Program-made: the position numbers and the translations under genes
Assembly (NCBI GenBank): GCA_026415135.1
Contig: JAOAHS010000032.1
Location: 1 to 64,000 of the forward strand
Direction: 5' to 3'
Length of the DNA stretch: 64,000 nucleotides
From: Calditerrivibrio sp.
Lineage (GTDB): Bacteria > Chrysiogenota > Deferribacteres > Deferribacterales > Calditerrivibrionaceae
The notes under the pieces: generated by a model
What the model was told of the DNA's origin: nothing
The model's input: the letters and a program-made list of their open reading frames with translations, nothing else
Databases searched by the model: none
Shown here: in pieces, positions 43,084-52,085 of the stretch
How the letters are laid out: each line of letters begins with the position of its first letter
How positions within the stretch are numbered: position 1 is the first letter of the stretch

Positions 43084-44501
43084 TGAATAAAAAAGTCTTA
43101 ATAGTTGACGACGACGACAATATGAGATCTGCAGTACAAACCACTTTGGAGAGGATGGGCATAGAAGTATACACCGCTGAAAACGGTAAAGAAGGTTTGG
43201 ATATGGCAACATCACAATCTTTTGATCTCATTATAAGCGACATGAGAATGCCCATTATGGATGGAGAAACGATGTTTAAGATGTTAAAAAACGCAAGTGT
43301 TGAAACAAAGGTGTGTTTTATAACCGCCTATGGTACAGTAGAATCAGCAGTGAAACTCATAAAAGAAGGGGCTTTTGACTACATTTTGAAACCTTTTGCT
43401 CCAGAAGTATTGGAGGAACTTGTAAAAAGAGCATTCGAACTGGAATCTCACCCCCAGCTTATAGAAGATAAAAAAACAATTTTCCGAAGCCCTTATATGA
43501 CCCAGATCTTTTCTATAGCAAAAGATGTAGCAGAGAGTGAAGCCACAGTTTTGATTACCGGAGAATCTGGAACGGGTAAAGAGGTGCTCGCAAGGTTCAT
43601 CCACGAACACAGTAAAAGAAAAGGTGATTTCGTAGCTATAAACTGTGCAGCTATCCCCGAATCCCTTATAGAAAGTGAGCTTTTTGGATATGAAAGGGGA
43701 GCCTTCACTGGAGCAGTGAATAGAAAAGAAGGTAAATTTGAACTTGCAGAGGGTGGTACATTGCTTTTGGATGAAATAGGTGAGATCCCCATTAACCTTC
43801 AGGCTAAATTGTTAAGAGTTTTGCAGGAAAAAGAGATAGAGCGTTTGGGAGGCACTAAAAAACAAAAAGTAGACGTTAGGATAATAGCCACAACAAATCG
43901 AAACCTGAGGGAGGAAGTAAAAAATGGTAATTTCAGAGAAGATCTTTTCTATAGACTCAATGTCATCAACATAGAAATCCCTCCTTTAAGGGAGCGTAAA
44001 GAAGATATCGAACCGTTAACTCTTTTTTTCATAGACAAGTACTGCAGTATAAACAAAAAACCTCTAAAAAAACTGTCAAAGGACGCCCTTGAACTATTAC
44101 TAAACTACGATTGGCCAGGTAACGTAAGAGAATTAGAACATACCATAGAAAGAGCAGTGATCCTCTCTAAGGATCATTTTATAACACCTTTAAACCTTTT
44201 CCTTCATGGTATAAGCATTAGTAGTTATAACGAATACCTTGCAAACCGTAGTAAACTAAAACCTGATGAAACAGTAGAGTCCAGACCACCAGAAGAGCCA
44301 AAGCAACCTATCTCCATCTCAGCCGGCATGACAATTGCAGATATGGAAAGAGAATTAATTTTAAACACCCTTAAGGAAACAAAAGGTAATAGAACAAAAG
44401 CTGCTGAGATATTAGGCATAACAGTAAGAACATTAAGAAACAAACTCCACGAATATAGAGAACAAGGTATCAATGTGGATGATTTTTTGATGGAAGATTA
44501 A
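43080..44501 (+). CDS. FleR/FlgR-like sigma-54-dependent response regulator
   Basis: The 473-residue protein has a receiver (phospho-acceptor Asp54 in ISDMRMPIMDG), an AAA+ domain with GESGTGKE and GAFTGA (about 207-212), and a Fis-type HTH ending TKAAEILGITVRTLRNKLHEYREQG. It resembles FleR/FlgR, which turn on mid-class flagellar genes with sigma-54. The linker before the HTH (about 385-425) is long and Pro/Glu-rich. No flagellar genes lie in the window, so its targets are elsewhere. Confidence 0.9.
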   Translation: MMNKKVLIVDDDDNMRSAVQTTLERMGIEVYTAENGKEGLDMATSQSFDLIISDMRMPIMDGETMFKMLKNASVETKVCFITAYGTVESAVKLIKEGAFDYILKPFAPEVLEELVKRAFELESHPQLIEDKKTIFRSPYMTQIFSIAKDVAESEATVLITGESGTGKEVLARFIHEHSKRKGDFVAINCAAIPESLIESELFGYERGAFTGAVNRKEGKFELAEGGTLLLDEIGEIPINLQAKLLRVLQEKEIERLGGTKKQKVDVRIIATTNRNLREEVKNGNFREDLFYRLNVINIEIPPLRERKEDIEPLTLFFIDKYCSINKKPLKKLSKDALELLLNYDWPGNVRELEHTIERAVILSKDHFITPLNLFLHGISISSYNEYLANRSKLKPDETVESRPPEEPKQPISISAGMTIADMERELILNTLKETKGNRTKAAEILGITVRTLRNKLHEYREQGINVDDFLMED

Positions 44502-44634
44502 CTACTATATCTCCTCTGAATAACATAACAATAAAATAACAATGAAAATCTTAATAGCTACACCATCTAACATTGCAAAAAATCAAGAAAACTTTAAATT
44601 ATTAAATAACTATTATGAAACTTATATAGAAGAG

Positions 44635-45189
44635 ATGAAAAAGTTTCTTATAATAATCTCCTGTATGCTTTTATTAGATTTTGCCCATGCCATGGAAATT
44701 GAACAATACAAATGTATAGAAATAAAAACTGAGATTATAAACATTAAATACTCTGTTAAGAAGGAAAACACTGCTGAGTTCATACTTAAAGGCAATACCA
44801 TAGAAAATCTGAAAATTAATATTGGAAATCTAAAACTCACCTATCGACAATCAAAAAAACTTGTAGAAGAAGGCAGAGATGAAAAAAAAGATCTTTTCGT
44901 AGTTGAGTGTTATGAACCATTTTTTGATGATGAACTATACATTTATAAAGTTAACCCCATTGAGTTTAATAGACACCTTAAAGAAAGAGAAAGAATGTAT
45001 CATCTATCGAGGATTTCTCCTGTAATTACTCCCCAGCATCCCTTTTATCCCACTTTAAAAAAGGTTTCAAAGAAACTCAACATGAAAATTCCCCACAGAA
45101 CATTCGTTATACTAAATACCTACGGAGATTTAACCCATGAATTTTTCTGCTACCTCGATAAAAACCCAAAGATGCCCAAAAAAAAATGA
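44635..45189 (+). CDS. Small exported protein of unknown function
   Basis: No family is recognised. From the ATG at 44635 the 184-residue product has a signal peptide (MKKFLIIISCMLLLDFAHA) and a mixed alpha/beta mature part with Cys residues at the start and end of the mature domain (QYKCIEIK and FFCYLDK). An earlier ATG at 44542 would add a charged, non-secretory extension before the hydrophobic segment, so 44635 is preferred although the ribosome binding site is weak (AGAAGAG). It follows the FleR-like gene by about 130 bp and may belong to the same transcript. Confidence 0.65.
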   Translation: MKKFLIIISCMLLLDFAHAMEIEQYKCIEIKTEIINIKYSVKKENTAEFILKGNTIENLKINIGNLKLTYRQSKKLVEEGRDEKKDLFVVECYEPFFDDELYIYKVNPIEFNRHLKERERMYHLSRISPVITPQHPFYPTLKKVSKKLNMKIPHRTFVILNTYGDLTHEFFCYLDKNPKMPKKK

Positions 45190-45305
45190 ATAGGAAATAC
45201 ACACCTTCTACTGATGTGAACATCCAAAATATACAAAAGAAACAAAAATCGAAAAAAGATTTATAGTAATTTTTATTAACAACAAATTACACCAGAACAT
45301 TATAC

Positions 45306-45333
45306 TTGATTTTTACAAAATAACGTATAAAAT
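45306..45333 (+). promoter_or_regulatory. Promoter of the quinone oxidoreductase gene
   Basis: TTGATT (45306-45311), 16 bp and TAAAAT (45328-45333). The leader of about 35 nt contains AGGAGG (45366-45371) before the ATG. Confidence 0.5.
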
Positions 45334-45375
45334 AAAACATCATTTAAAAACAAGATTACACCATCAGGAGGCAAT

Positions 45376-46362
45376 ATGAAAGCGGTGTTTTGCAATGGTT
45401 TTGGACCAGTGGATGTTTTAGAAATTCGAGAAGTAGATATCCCAGAGCCAAAGGATAATCAGGTTTTAATAAAGGTTATGGCTTCTTCGATAAATAGACC
45501 GGATCTTGTCCAAAGAGAAGGGAAATATCCACCTCCCCCAGGTGAATCGGAGATATTGGGTTTGGAAGTTGCTGGGGTTATTGAAAAATTAGGTAAGGAT
45601 GTAAAAGGATGGAATATAGGAGATAGGGTAATGACTCTTGTAGGTGGAGGGGGTTACGCAGAGTATGCTGTTGCTTATGCTAATCATCTTATAAAGATAC
45701 CAGATTCTATGAGTTTTGAAGAAGCAGCATGTGTTTGTGAATCCTATATAACAGCTTTTCTAAATGTTTTCATGTTAGGCGAACTAAAAGATGGGGAAAC
45801 CGTTCTTCTTCATGGCGGTGGTGGTGGTGTAAATACCGCTGGGATCCAGCTCGTAAAAGCTCTTGCCCCCAATTCCAAAATCATAGTCACAGCCTCTCCG
45901 GAAAAAATTGAAGGTGTTAAAAAATTAGGTGCCGATTTGGTTATCAATTTTAAAGAAACCTCAGACTTTAGCGAAATTGTCAAAGAATTTACCAACAAAA
46001 AAGGTGTAGATGTAATATTGGATCATGTAGGAGCAAAGTATTTAGACCCAAATATAAAATCTCTTGCATATGCTGGTAGACTTGTGATTATTGGTGTCAT
46101 AAGTGGTATAAAAGCAGAACTCAATATAGGTCTCTTGATGGTAAAAAGACATAAAATTATCGGGTCGGTTTTAAGATCAAGGCCAATCCATGAAAAAGGG
46201 GAGATTGTATCAGAATTTACCCGAGTCGTCATTCCAAAATTTGCTGATAGAACAATTGTACCAATTATAAGTAAAGTATTCCCCCTTGAAGAGGTCAAAG
46301 CTGCCCATAAGATGATGGAAGATGATCTACATTTTGGTAAGATAGTATTAAAAATATCATAA
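45376..46362 (+). CDS. NAD(P)H:quinone oxidoreductase, zeta-crystallin/PIG3 type
   Basis: The 328-residue medium-chain dehydrogenase family enzyme begins MKAVFCNGFGPVDVLEIREV and has the nucleotide-binding HGGGGGVNTAGIQLVKA motif. It lacks the catalytic- and structural-zinc cysteine ligands of alcohol dehydrogenases. It therefore belongs with the zeta-crystallin/PIG3 quinone reductases, which reduce quinones or alkenals using NADPH. It is a single-gene unit with a good AGGAGG ribosome binding site and a terminator. Confidence 0.9.
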   Translation: MKAVFCNGFGPVDVLEIREVDIPEPKDNQVLIKVMASSINRPDLVQREGKYPPPPGESEILGLEVAGVIEKLGKDVKGWNIGDRVMTLVGGGGYAEYAVAYANHLIKIPDSMSFEEAACVCESYITAFLNVFMLGELKDGETVLLHGGGGGVNTAGIQLVKALAPNSKIIVTASPEKIEGVKKLGADLVINFKETSDFSEIVKEFTNKKGVDVILDHVGAKYLDPNIKSLAYAGRLVIIGVISGIKAELNIGLLMVKRHKIIGSVLRSRPIHEKGEIVSEFTRVVIPKFADRTIVPIISKVFPLEEVKAAHKMMEDDLHFGKIVLKIS

Positions 46363-46365
46363 TTT

Positions 46366-46386
46366 AAGGGGCTTGATGCCCCTTTT
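46366..46386 (+). terminator. Rho-independent terminator between convergent genes
   Basis: AAGGGGC (46366-46372) pairs with GCCCCTT (46378-46384) across TTGAT and is followed by TT. It ends the quinone oxidoreductase transcript. The minus-strand T tail (TTAAATT) is weak. Confidence 0.78.
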
Positions 46387-47243
46387 CACTTCATCCTAAG
46401 TATTACCACCTTAATCAACTTGATAGCTAAAACAGATACAATGAGGTAAAGTAAAAAGATCACCACCCACATTTCAATAATTAATTTTGAAGAAGATATA
46501 ATCTCCATACCCTGAAAGGTTAGTTCAGGGATAGCTACCACAGATGCTATCGCAGTATTTTTGATAATGGAGACCAGATGCCCCATCATAGCAGGTAAAA
46601 CTGACTTCAATGCCTGAGGTATAACTACTTTTCTGTAGGTTTCTAATTTTGATAACCCCAAAGCATATGCAGCATCATACTGGGTCTTATCTACACTGTT
46701 TAATCCACCTTTTACAATTTCAGAAATATATGAGGCTTCATAGACACTTAATCCTACCACGGCAGATATAAACTGAACAATTAAACTTGAGGGTACAAAT
46801 ATTATTTCAAAAGTTTTATGGTAACTCAAAGGCACTAACATATCAAATGAAATAACACGAGCAAATAGATCTCCCACTAAAAAGTATGATATAAAAATAA
46901 TAACAATAGGTGGTATATTCCTAATAAAATTAAAAAAAGTATCTAAAAAGTAAAAACTCACCCCTCTGTTTATGGACATTAGAAAACCACAAAAAAAACC
47001 CATAACAAAAGAAATTATTGTTATCCATAATGAAAGTTTTAAAGTATAAAACAACCCTTTAAGTATCAGCCCATACTCAAAACTATCACCATTGTAGTAA
47101 TAAAAAAAGTCCTTAACCTCCCCCCATCTAAACTCATACTCAGTTTTAACATTTAAAGTATTAAAAAAACTTAAACACAAGATCAAAACAGTAATGATTA
47201 CAAAGAGATCCGCAACAGTAAACTTGCTTAAAAAACGCTTCAT
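46386..47243 (-). CDS. Polar amino acid ABC transporter permease (second)
   Basis: The 285-residue protein is a HisM/GlnP-type permease with about five or six membrane helices and the EAA loop in YALGLSKLETYRKVVIPQALKS that docks the ATPase. It lies 6 bp after the binding-protein gene. The operon holds two permeases and one binding protein but no ATPase gene, so the ATP-binding subunit must be encoded elsewhere. Confidence 0.88.
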   Translation of the reverse strand: MKRFLSKFTVADLFVIITVLILCLSFFNTLNVKTEYEFRWGEVKDFFYYYNGDSFEYGLILKGLFYTLKLSLWITIISFVMGFFCGFLMSINRGVSFYFLDTFFNFIRNIPPIVIIFISYFLVGDLFARVISFDMLVPLSYHKTFEIIFVPSSLIVQFISAVVGLSVYEASYISEIVKGGLNSVDKTQYDAAYALGLSKLETYRKVVIPQALKSVLPAMMGHLVSIIKNTAIASVVAIPELTFQGMEIISSSKLIIEMWVVIFLLYLIVSVLAIKLIKVVILRMK

Positions 47244-47249
47244 TTAAAC

Positions 47250-48047
47250 CTATTTCAGCAGAGACTCCCAATTTTTTGTTTCAAACCAGTAATGCTTCCT
47301 CTCTTCAAGCCACCCTTCAGCAGAAACCACTGTTATCCAGCTGTTTAAAAAGTTTAAAAACTCTTGATCACCTTTTCTCACAGCAAAACCTATCGGCTCT
47401 TTTGTAAAAGTCCCTTTTATAGGCAAATAAAGCTTTGATGGATGCTCAATTGCCAAAAATGCCGGTAAAGGAGCTGATGCCACAAGTGCCGTAGCCCTTC
47501 CATTTAGCAGTTCTTGGATAGCTTGGGCTTCGTCATCAAAAAGCTTTATCTGGGCTTTAGGGAAATACTTTTTAGCTACCTCTGCAGCTGTAGTTCCCAT
47601 CCTTGCTACAATTATCGTATCTGGATTATTAAATCCTTCAAGTCCAGCAGCCTTCGTTTTGGCCCTATTGGCAACAATAGACATACCAGAATAGTCATAT
47701 GGTATTGAAAAGTTCACCTTTAAGGCCCTCTCCGGTGTAATACCCATACCTCCGATAATAATATCGTATTTCCCCGTCAACAGTGAAGGTATGATGCCAG
47801 ACCACTTAGTAGGTACAAACTCAGCTGTCACTCCCATATCCTTTGCAAGCCTCTTAGCCACATCAATTTCAAACCCTACCCAGTCACCAGATTTAGTTTG
47901 CATCGCCCATGGTACAAACGTAGACATACCTACTATCAACTTCCCCCTTTTTAAAACAGTATCAAGGGTACTTTGTTGAGCAAATAAATTAAATCCATTA
48001 GTAAACAAAAACAAAAGGAAGATAACAAGAAGTAAAACTTTTCTCAT
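47250..48047 (-). CDS. Amino acid ABC transporter substrate-binding protein (family 3)
   Basis: The 265-residue precursor starts with a signal peptide (MRKVLLLVIFLLFLFTNGFN) and has the family 3 fold: LKRGKLIVGMSTFVPWAMQT, GFEIDVAKRLAKDMGV, DIIIGGMGITPERA and the arginine that grips the alpha-carboxylate. The ligand is probably a polar amino acid or a small related acid. The start at 48047 forms an ATGA overlap with the first permease and follows AGGTGG; a longer in-frame start has no signal sequence. Confidence 0.9.
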   Translation of the reverse strand: MRKVLLLVIFLLFLFTNGFNLFAQQSTLDTVLKRGKLIVGMSTFVPWAMQTKSGDWVGFEIDVAKRLAKDMGVTAEFVPTKWSGIIPSLLTGKYDIIIGGMGITPERALKVNFSIPYDYSGMSIVANRAKTKAAGLEGFNNPDTIIVARMGTTAAEVAKKYFPKAQIKLFDDEAQAIQELLNGRATALVASAPLPAFLAIEHPSKLYLPIKGTFTKEPIGFAVRKGDQEFLNFLNSWITVVSAEGWLEERKHYWFETKNWESLLK

Positions 48048-48823
48048 CTTTTCCACCTCATACTTTTTATTTCTAAAAATCTTACTAAAATAGTAATTAT
48101 TATATTTATTATAAAATATAAAACAGCAACCGTCCACCAAATTTCAAATGTCAAAAACGATTCACTCACAGCTTTTTGGGCTTCAAAGGTGAGTTCATAT
48201 ATCGATATAACTGATAAAAGTGAAGAATCCTTCACAGTGGATACCACAATATTACCTAAAGGCGGAAGAACAACAGGGACTGTTTGGGGCAAAATTACCC
48301 TTCCAAATACCTGACATCTACTCAAACCAAGAGAGTACCCAGCAAGCCATTGCTCTTTAGATATGCCTCCAAATCCACCCCTTAAAATCTCTGCTACATA
48401 AGATCCCTCAAACAAAGCCAGTGTACCCACTGCTACCCAATAAGCACTTAAATTATAAATATGACCAACAATAAAATAGTTGATCAAAATCTGAATTATC
48501 AGCGGAGTATTTCTAAAGGAAAAAATATAGGCTTTATAGATTATTTGTAATGAACTTAAAGGGGAAAAACTTAATATTGCAGCAAAAGAACCCACCATTA
48601 AAGCACTAAAAATTGATAAAAAAGCAATCTCAATGGTCTTAAAAAAACCCTTGAGTAATTCACCACTGATGAATCGACCATATTCAAAATAACCCAACAA
48701 TCTTGGAATCCTATACCAGTCCCATTTATAATCTACAAGAGTAGTCAAAAAATATAATGAAAATATAAGTATAAGGTAAGATAATATCCTTAATCCCAAA
48801 TTTCTATTAATTGAAATCATCAT
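48044..48823 (-). CDS. Polar amino acid ABC transporter permease (first)
   Basis: The 259-residue HisQ/GlnP-type permease has about five membrane helices and the EAA loop GYSLGLSRCQVFGRVILPQ. It starts 6 bp after the hybrid histidine kinase stop codon and overlaps the binding-protein gene by 4 bp. With the other permease it could form the heterodimeric channel of one transporter. Confidence 0.88.
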   Translation of the reverse strand: MMISINRNLGLRILSYLILIFSLYFLTTLVDYKWDWYRIPRLLGYFEYGRFISGELLKGFFKTIEIAFLSIFSALMVGSFAAILSFSPLSSLQIIYKAYIFSFRNTPLIIQILINYFIVGHIYNLSAYWVAVGTLALFEGSYVAEILRGGFGGISKEQWLAGYSLGLSRCQVFGRVILPQTVPVVLPPLGNIVVSTVKDSSLLSVISIYELTFEAQKAVSESFLTFEIWWTVAVLYFIINIIITILVRFLEIKSMRWKR

Positions 48824-48829
48824 AAAAGA

Positions 48830-51355
48830 TCAATTTTTAGCAATAGCCTTTCTTAATGCTTCTTTAACATCCTGTAACTCGTATGGTTTTTTTAAAACAG
48901 CAGAAAAACCATAACTGTTAAAGTCCTTAAAAACATGATCTTCAGCATAACCACTTGAAACAATAGCTCTTATATTACTATCCATTTTTAAGAGCTCTTT
49001 AACTGTCTCCTGCCCACCCATACCACCAACAATTGTAATATCAAGGATAAAAACATCAATATTGATCCCCTTTGATTTCAATTCTTTATACATTTCAATG
49101 ACCTCGTTCCCATTTCTACATAGATAAACCGTATGCCCCAACGTCTCCAACAGAATCTTACAAGAATCTAGAATAAGCTCCTCATCATCCATAACTAAAA
49201 TATTTAGCTTATCATAGAACTCTATCGTTTTAGTAGCCGTATCAGTAGGTGCCCTATCTGTAGCAGGCAAATACACATCAAAAGTACTTCCAACACCAGG
49301 CGTTGATTTGATGTCAATATAACCATTATGCCTCTTAACTATATTATAACATATCGCCAAACCAAGCCCCTTCCCTTTTTTCTTCGTAGTAAAATAAGGC
49401 TCAAATATTCTCTTCAAATGTTCTTCTGGAATACCACAACCGGTATCAGTTATCGATACCTTGACATACTCACCATCTAACAGTGTAATAGCACTATCAC
49501 CATTTTTGTGTATATATTTAGAAACCTCCACAGTAATTTCACCTTTATCAGACATAGATTGTCTTGCATTAATCAAAATGTTTTCGAAAACCTGGGATAT
49601 CTGGTGTTCATCAGCCAAACAATACAAAACATCATCATTAATTGTCAGCTTATACCTTACTGCTGATCCGGACAAAACAAAAGGTACAATATCTGTAATT
49701 AACCTCTTTATATTCACCACAGTAATATTGGGTTCTCCACCTTTTGAAAAAGTTAACAATTGGTTTGTTAATGCTTTTGCTCTTTCAAAGCCATTGCGTG
49801 CTTTTTCTATTAGATCATCGATCATGTTAGGATCTTTCATCAATCTAATCATCTCAATGTAGTTCCAAATCCCAGCTAAGAGATTATTAAAATCATGGGC
49901 TATTCCACCAGCTAATATCCCAATCGACTCTAATCTCTGGGCCTGCTGAATAGCTTCCTGGTATTTTATAGTAGAAGAAATATCCTTCATTGTTCCAAAT
50001 ATGTGCAACTCACCTGCAATATCCATGTAAACACCCTGATCATGGATATAAGCATAAGAACCATCTTTTTTTCTGAGCTTATACCTGCAATCAAACTTTG
50101 TATTATTAGGCTTTGGGTTCTGAACTATCGATAAAGCTACATCCCTATCCTCAGGATGTAATAATCTAATAAAATCATTCACATGGGTTTTTTCAAATTC
50201 TAATTGTTCTATACCTAAAATATCTTTGATGGCCCCACTTCTTTTTACAATACCTGTTTTCATATTATAATCATATACAATCTGATCACTGTACTCTAAA
50301 ACAATATTGTACATGTTATTTAATTCATTCAGCTTCTCAAGATACCTGTTTTTCTCCTCCATCTCTTTTTTCAATATCTCATTCCTTTTGGAAATAACCA
50401 TTATCCCCAAAGCAAATCCTACTGTCAATATGAATATCATCACCTGTAAAGTATACTTACGCCATAAAATATTTTCATAAAAACTATCTTTTTCAATCTT
50501 TACAGTATACCCTAAAAAAACCTTATTAACATCATAAAGTGGTAAAAAGATAAGTACATTATTGTTAGAATTTAGTACATATTCTCTGGGTGGTAAGAGC
50601 TGTAAGCTCTTCGTTGTATCATTTATATAGATGTCTTTATTTAATTCTGAATACTTTTTATTGTAGTAAAACCCTTTTGCAAACGATGCCTCTTCATACA
50701 GTTTTTTAAAAACCTCCTCCTTCATGACCTTGACGGCCTCTTTATAAACCAAAAGAAAAAACCTACCGCTAAGCTCTCTGTTTATATAATTTAATATAAA
50801 ATCGGTATTTAATCCCAAGTCCACAACCCCCAAAAAAATACCTTTATAGAATATAGGATAAGCTACTCTATAAGCAATCTCATGCTTACCAGTTTCAAGA
50901 CCAGTAGTCTTAACATGATTATCTATTGCATATGACACAACAGTTCTGATGGACTTGATATCATCCCCATACACATCTGGCAAATGTAATCTTAAAAAAC
51001 TATACCCATCTTTATCTATGATATGAATCTGGGTATAACCCTTTTCATTAATTTTATTAAACACAGGTAACAGTTTATTATAGATATATTCCCTTGTATC
51101 ATCCTTACCTCTTTCCAAAATTAACGCACTGTACAGTTTTGCAAGTAACTCAGAGTCTCTTAAAATATATGAATCAAACACAATATCAGAAATGTTATAA
51201 AAATCTTTAACAATTGTATTAAATTCAAGGTAAAACTTATTAATTAGTTGTTGATTATATCTACTTAAATCGTTTTTAGTTAAAGATTCTACGATATAAC
51301 CTGTCAATATATTCGACACCAAAATAAATAATATCCAAAAAATTATCCTTTTCAT
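48830..51355 (-). CDS. Membrane hybrid histidine kinase with dCACHE-like sensor, PAS and receiver
   Basis: From the ATG at 51355 the 841 residues comprise an N-terminal helix, a periplasmic domain of about 270 residues resembling dCACHE (segments IHIIDKDGYSFLRLHLPD and GVVDLGLNTDFI), a second helix (about 305-325), PAS (about 350-465), a HisKA domain with GGIAHDFNNLLAGI (His followed by DFNN), a HATPase domain (DTGCGIPEEHL, GKGLGLAI) and a C-terminal receiver with FILDITIVGGMGG. DFNN-type kinases often autophosphorylate and pass to their own receiver. It heads the amino acid transporter operon, so it may sense the transported ligand. The ATG at 51355 is chosen for its abutting promoter; a longer in-frame start exists. 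Confidence 0.85.
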   Translation of the reverse strand: MKRIIFWILFILVSNILTGYIVESLTKNDLSRYNQQLINKFYLEFNTIVKDFYNISDIVFDSYILRDSELLAKLYSALILERGKDDTREYIYNKLLPVFNKINEKGYTQIHIIDKDGYSFLRLHLPDVYGDDIKSIRTVVSYAIDNHVKTTGLETGKHEIAYRVAYPIFYKGIFLGVVDLGLNTDFILNYINRELSGRFFLLVYKEAVKVMKEEVFKKLYEEASFAKGFYYNKKYSELNKDIYINDTTKSLQLLPPREYVLNSNNNVLIFLPLYDVNKVFLGYTVKIEKDSFYENILWRKYTLQVMIFILTVGFALGIMVISKRNEILKKEMEEKNRYLEKLNELNNMYNIVLEYSDQIVYDYNMKTGIVKRSGAIKDILGIEQLEFEKTHVNDFIRLLHPEDRDVALSIVQNPKPNNTKFDCRYKLRKKDGSYAYIHDQGVYMDIAGELHIFGTMKDISSTIKYQEAIQQAQRLESIGILAGGIAHDFNNLLAGIWNYIEMIRLMKDPNMIDDLIEKARNGFERAKALTNQLLTFSKGGEPNITVVNIKRLITDIVPFVLSGSAVRYKLTINDDVLYCLADEHQISQVFENILINARQSMSDKGEITVEVSKYIHKNGDSAITLLDGEYVKVSITDTGCGIPEEHLKRIFEPYFTTKKKGKGLGLAICYNIVKRHNGYIDIKSTPGVGSTFDVYLPATDRAPTDTATKTIEFYDKLNILVMDDEELILDSCKILLETLGHTVYLCRNGNEVIEMYKELKSKGINIDVFILDITIVGGMGGQETVKELLKMDSNIRAIVSSGYAEDHVFKDFNSYGFSAVLKKPYELQDVKEALRKAIAKN

Positions 51356-51361
51356 ATTAAA

Positions 51362-51389
51362 ATTATAAAATCTATACCACAAAAATCAA
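51362..51389 (-). promoter_or_regulatory. Sigma-70 promoter abutting a start codon (leaderless candidate)
   Basis: Minus strand: TTGATT (51384-51389), 16 bp, TATAAT (51362-51367), ending 6 bases before the ATG at 51355. No Shine-Dalgarno sequence is present. Confidence 0.6.
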
Positions 51390-51429
51390 CAAAATTATAA
51401 AGAAATCAAAAATAAAAAAACCTTAGACC

Positions 51430-51458
51430 TTGAAAATTGAGTGAGTTTCTGTTATTAT
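51430..51458 (+). promoter_or_regulatory. Sigma-70 promoter abutting a start codon (leaderless candidate)
   Basis: TTGAAA (51430-51435), 17 bp, TATTAT (51453-51458), ending 6 bases before the ATG at 51465. No Shine-Dalgarno sequence. It is back-to-back with the 51362-51389 promoter. Confidence 0.6.
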
Positions 51459-51464
51459 AAAATA

Positions 51465-52070
51465 ATGAAGGTAATTTTTGATCTCGACAACACCATCTAT
51501 CCCCCAGAGTCTGGCTTACTAAAAAACGTCGATCTAAAAATAAATACTTTTATGCAAGAAATACTGGGTATACCATCTTACATCGTGGATAACCTCAGAC
51601 AAGAATATAGAAAAATCTATGGAATTACCCTCAAAGGGCTTATGATACATCACAATGTAGATCCATATCAATATTTAGATTTTGTTCACAACCTGGATTA
51701 TCACCTACTACTTAATCCTGACCCATTACTTTACGAGATATTGTCCTCAATAGATGCAGAAAAATACATTTTTACCAATGGATCCAAAAAACATGCAATA
51801 AATGTTCTAACTGCTCTTGGCATCCTTGATCTTTTCCACGACATTTATTCCATTGAAGACCTTTCATTTAAACCCAAACCATCTTTTGAAAGTTTCGAAG
51901 AATTTATTAAACTTACAGAGATAAACCCTTACGAAAGTTACTTTATAGACGACATGCCAGAAAACATAGAAGCAGCAAAAAGAATAGGATTTAAAACAGT
52001 CTTAGTAGGCAACGAACACTGTGAAAATGCAGATATCACAATAAAATCGATATATGAAGTAAAAATATGA
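51465..52070 (+). CDS. HAD-family phosphatase, pyrimidine 5'-nucleotidase-like
   Basis: The 201-residue HAD hydrolase starts MKVIFDLDNTIYPPESGLL with catalytic Asp6 and Asp8 in DLDNT, FTNGSKKHA as motif II, K in SFKPKPS as motif III and YFIDDMPENI as motif IV. The DLDNTIYP form and helical cap are those of the SDT1/PPM1 pyrimidine 5'-nucleotidase-type group. Whether the substrate is a nucleotide is not shown. The ATG at 51465 is preferred to an in-frame GTG at 51441 because that GTG lies inside the promoter spacer. Confidence 0.83.
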   Translation: MKVIFDLDNTIYPPESGLLKNVDLKINTFMQEILGIPSYIVDNLRQEYRKIYGITLKGLMIHHNVDPYQYLDFVHNLDYHLLLNPDPLLYEILSSIDAEKYIFTNGSKKHAINVLTALGILDLFHDIYSIEDLSFKPKPSFESFEEFIKLTEINPYESYFIDDMPENIEAAKRIGFKTVLVGNEHCENADITIKSIYEVKI

Positions 52071-52085
52071 AGGTGAGATATTTTT

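Noticed and set aside
44542-44634. Upstream ATG as start of the exported protein after the FleR-like gene
   Set aside because: It would place 31 mostly polar residues before a clear signal peptide that begins at 44635.
45376-46362. Zinc alcohol dehydrogenase
   Set aside because: The cysteine ligands for catalytic and structural zinc are missing. The sequence fits quinone oxidoreductase of the zeta-crystallin type.
51441-51464. GTG at 51441 as start of the HAD phosphatase
   Set aside because: The added codons lie across the promoter spacer and -10 box. The family N-terminus MKVIFDLDNT begins at 51465.
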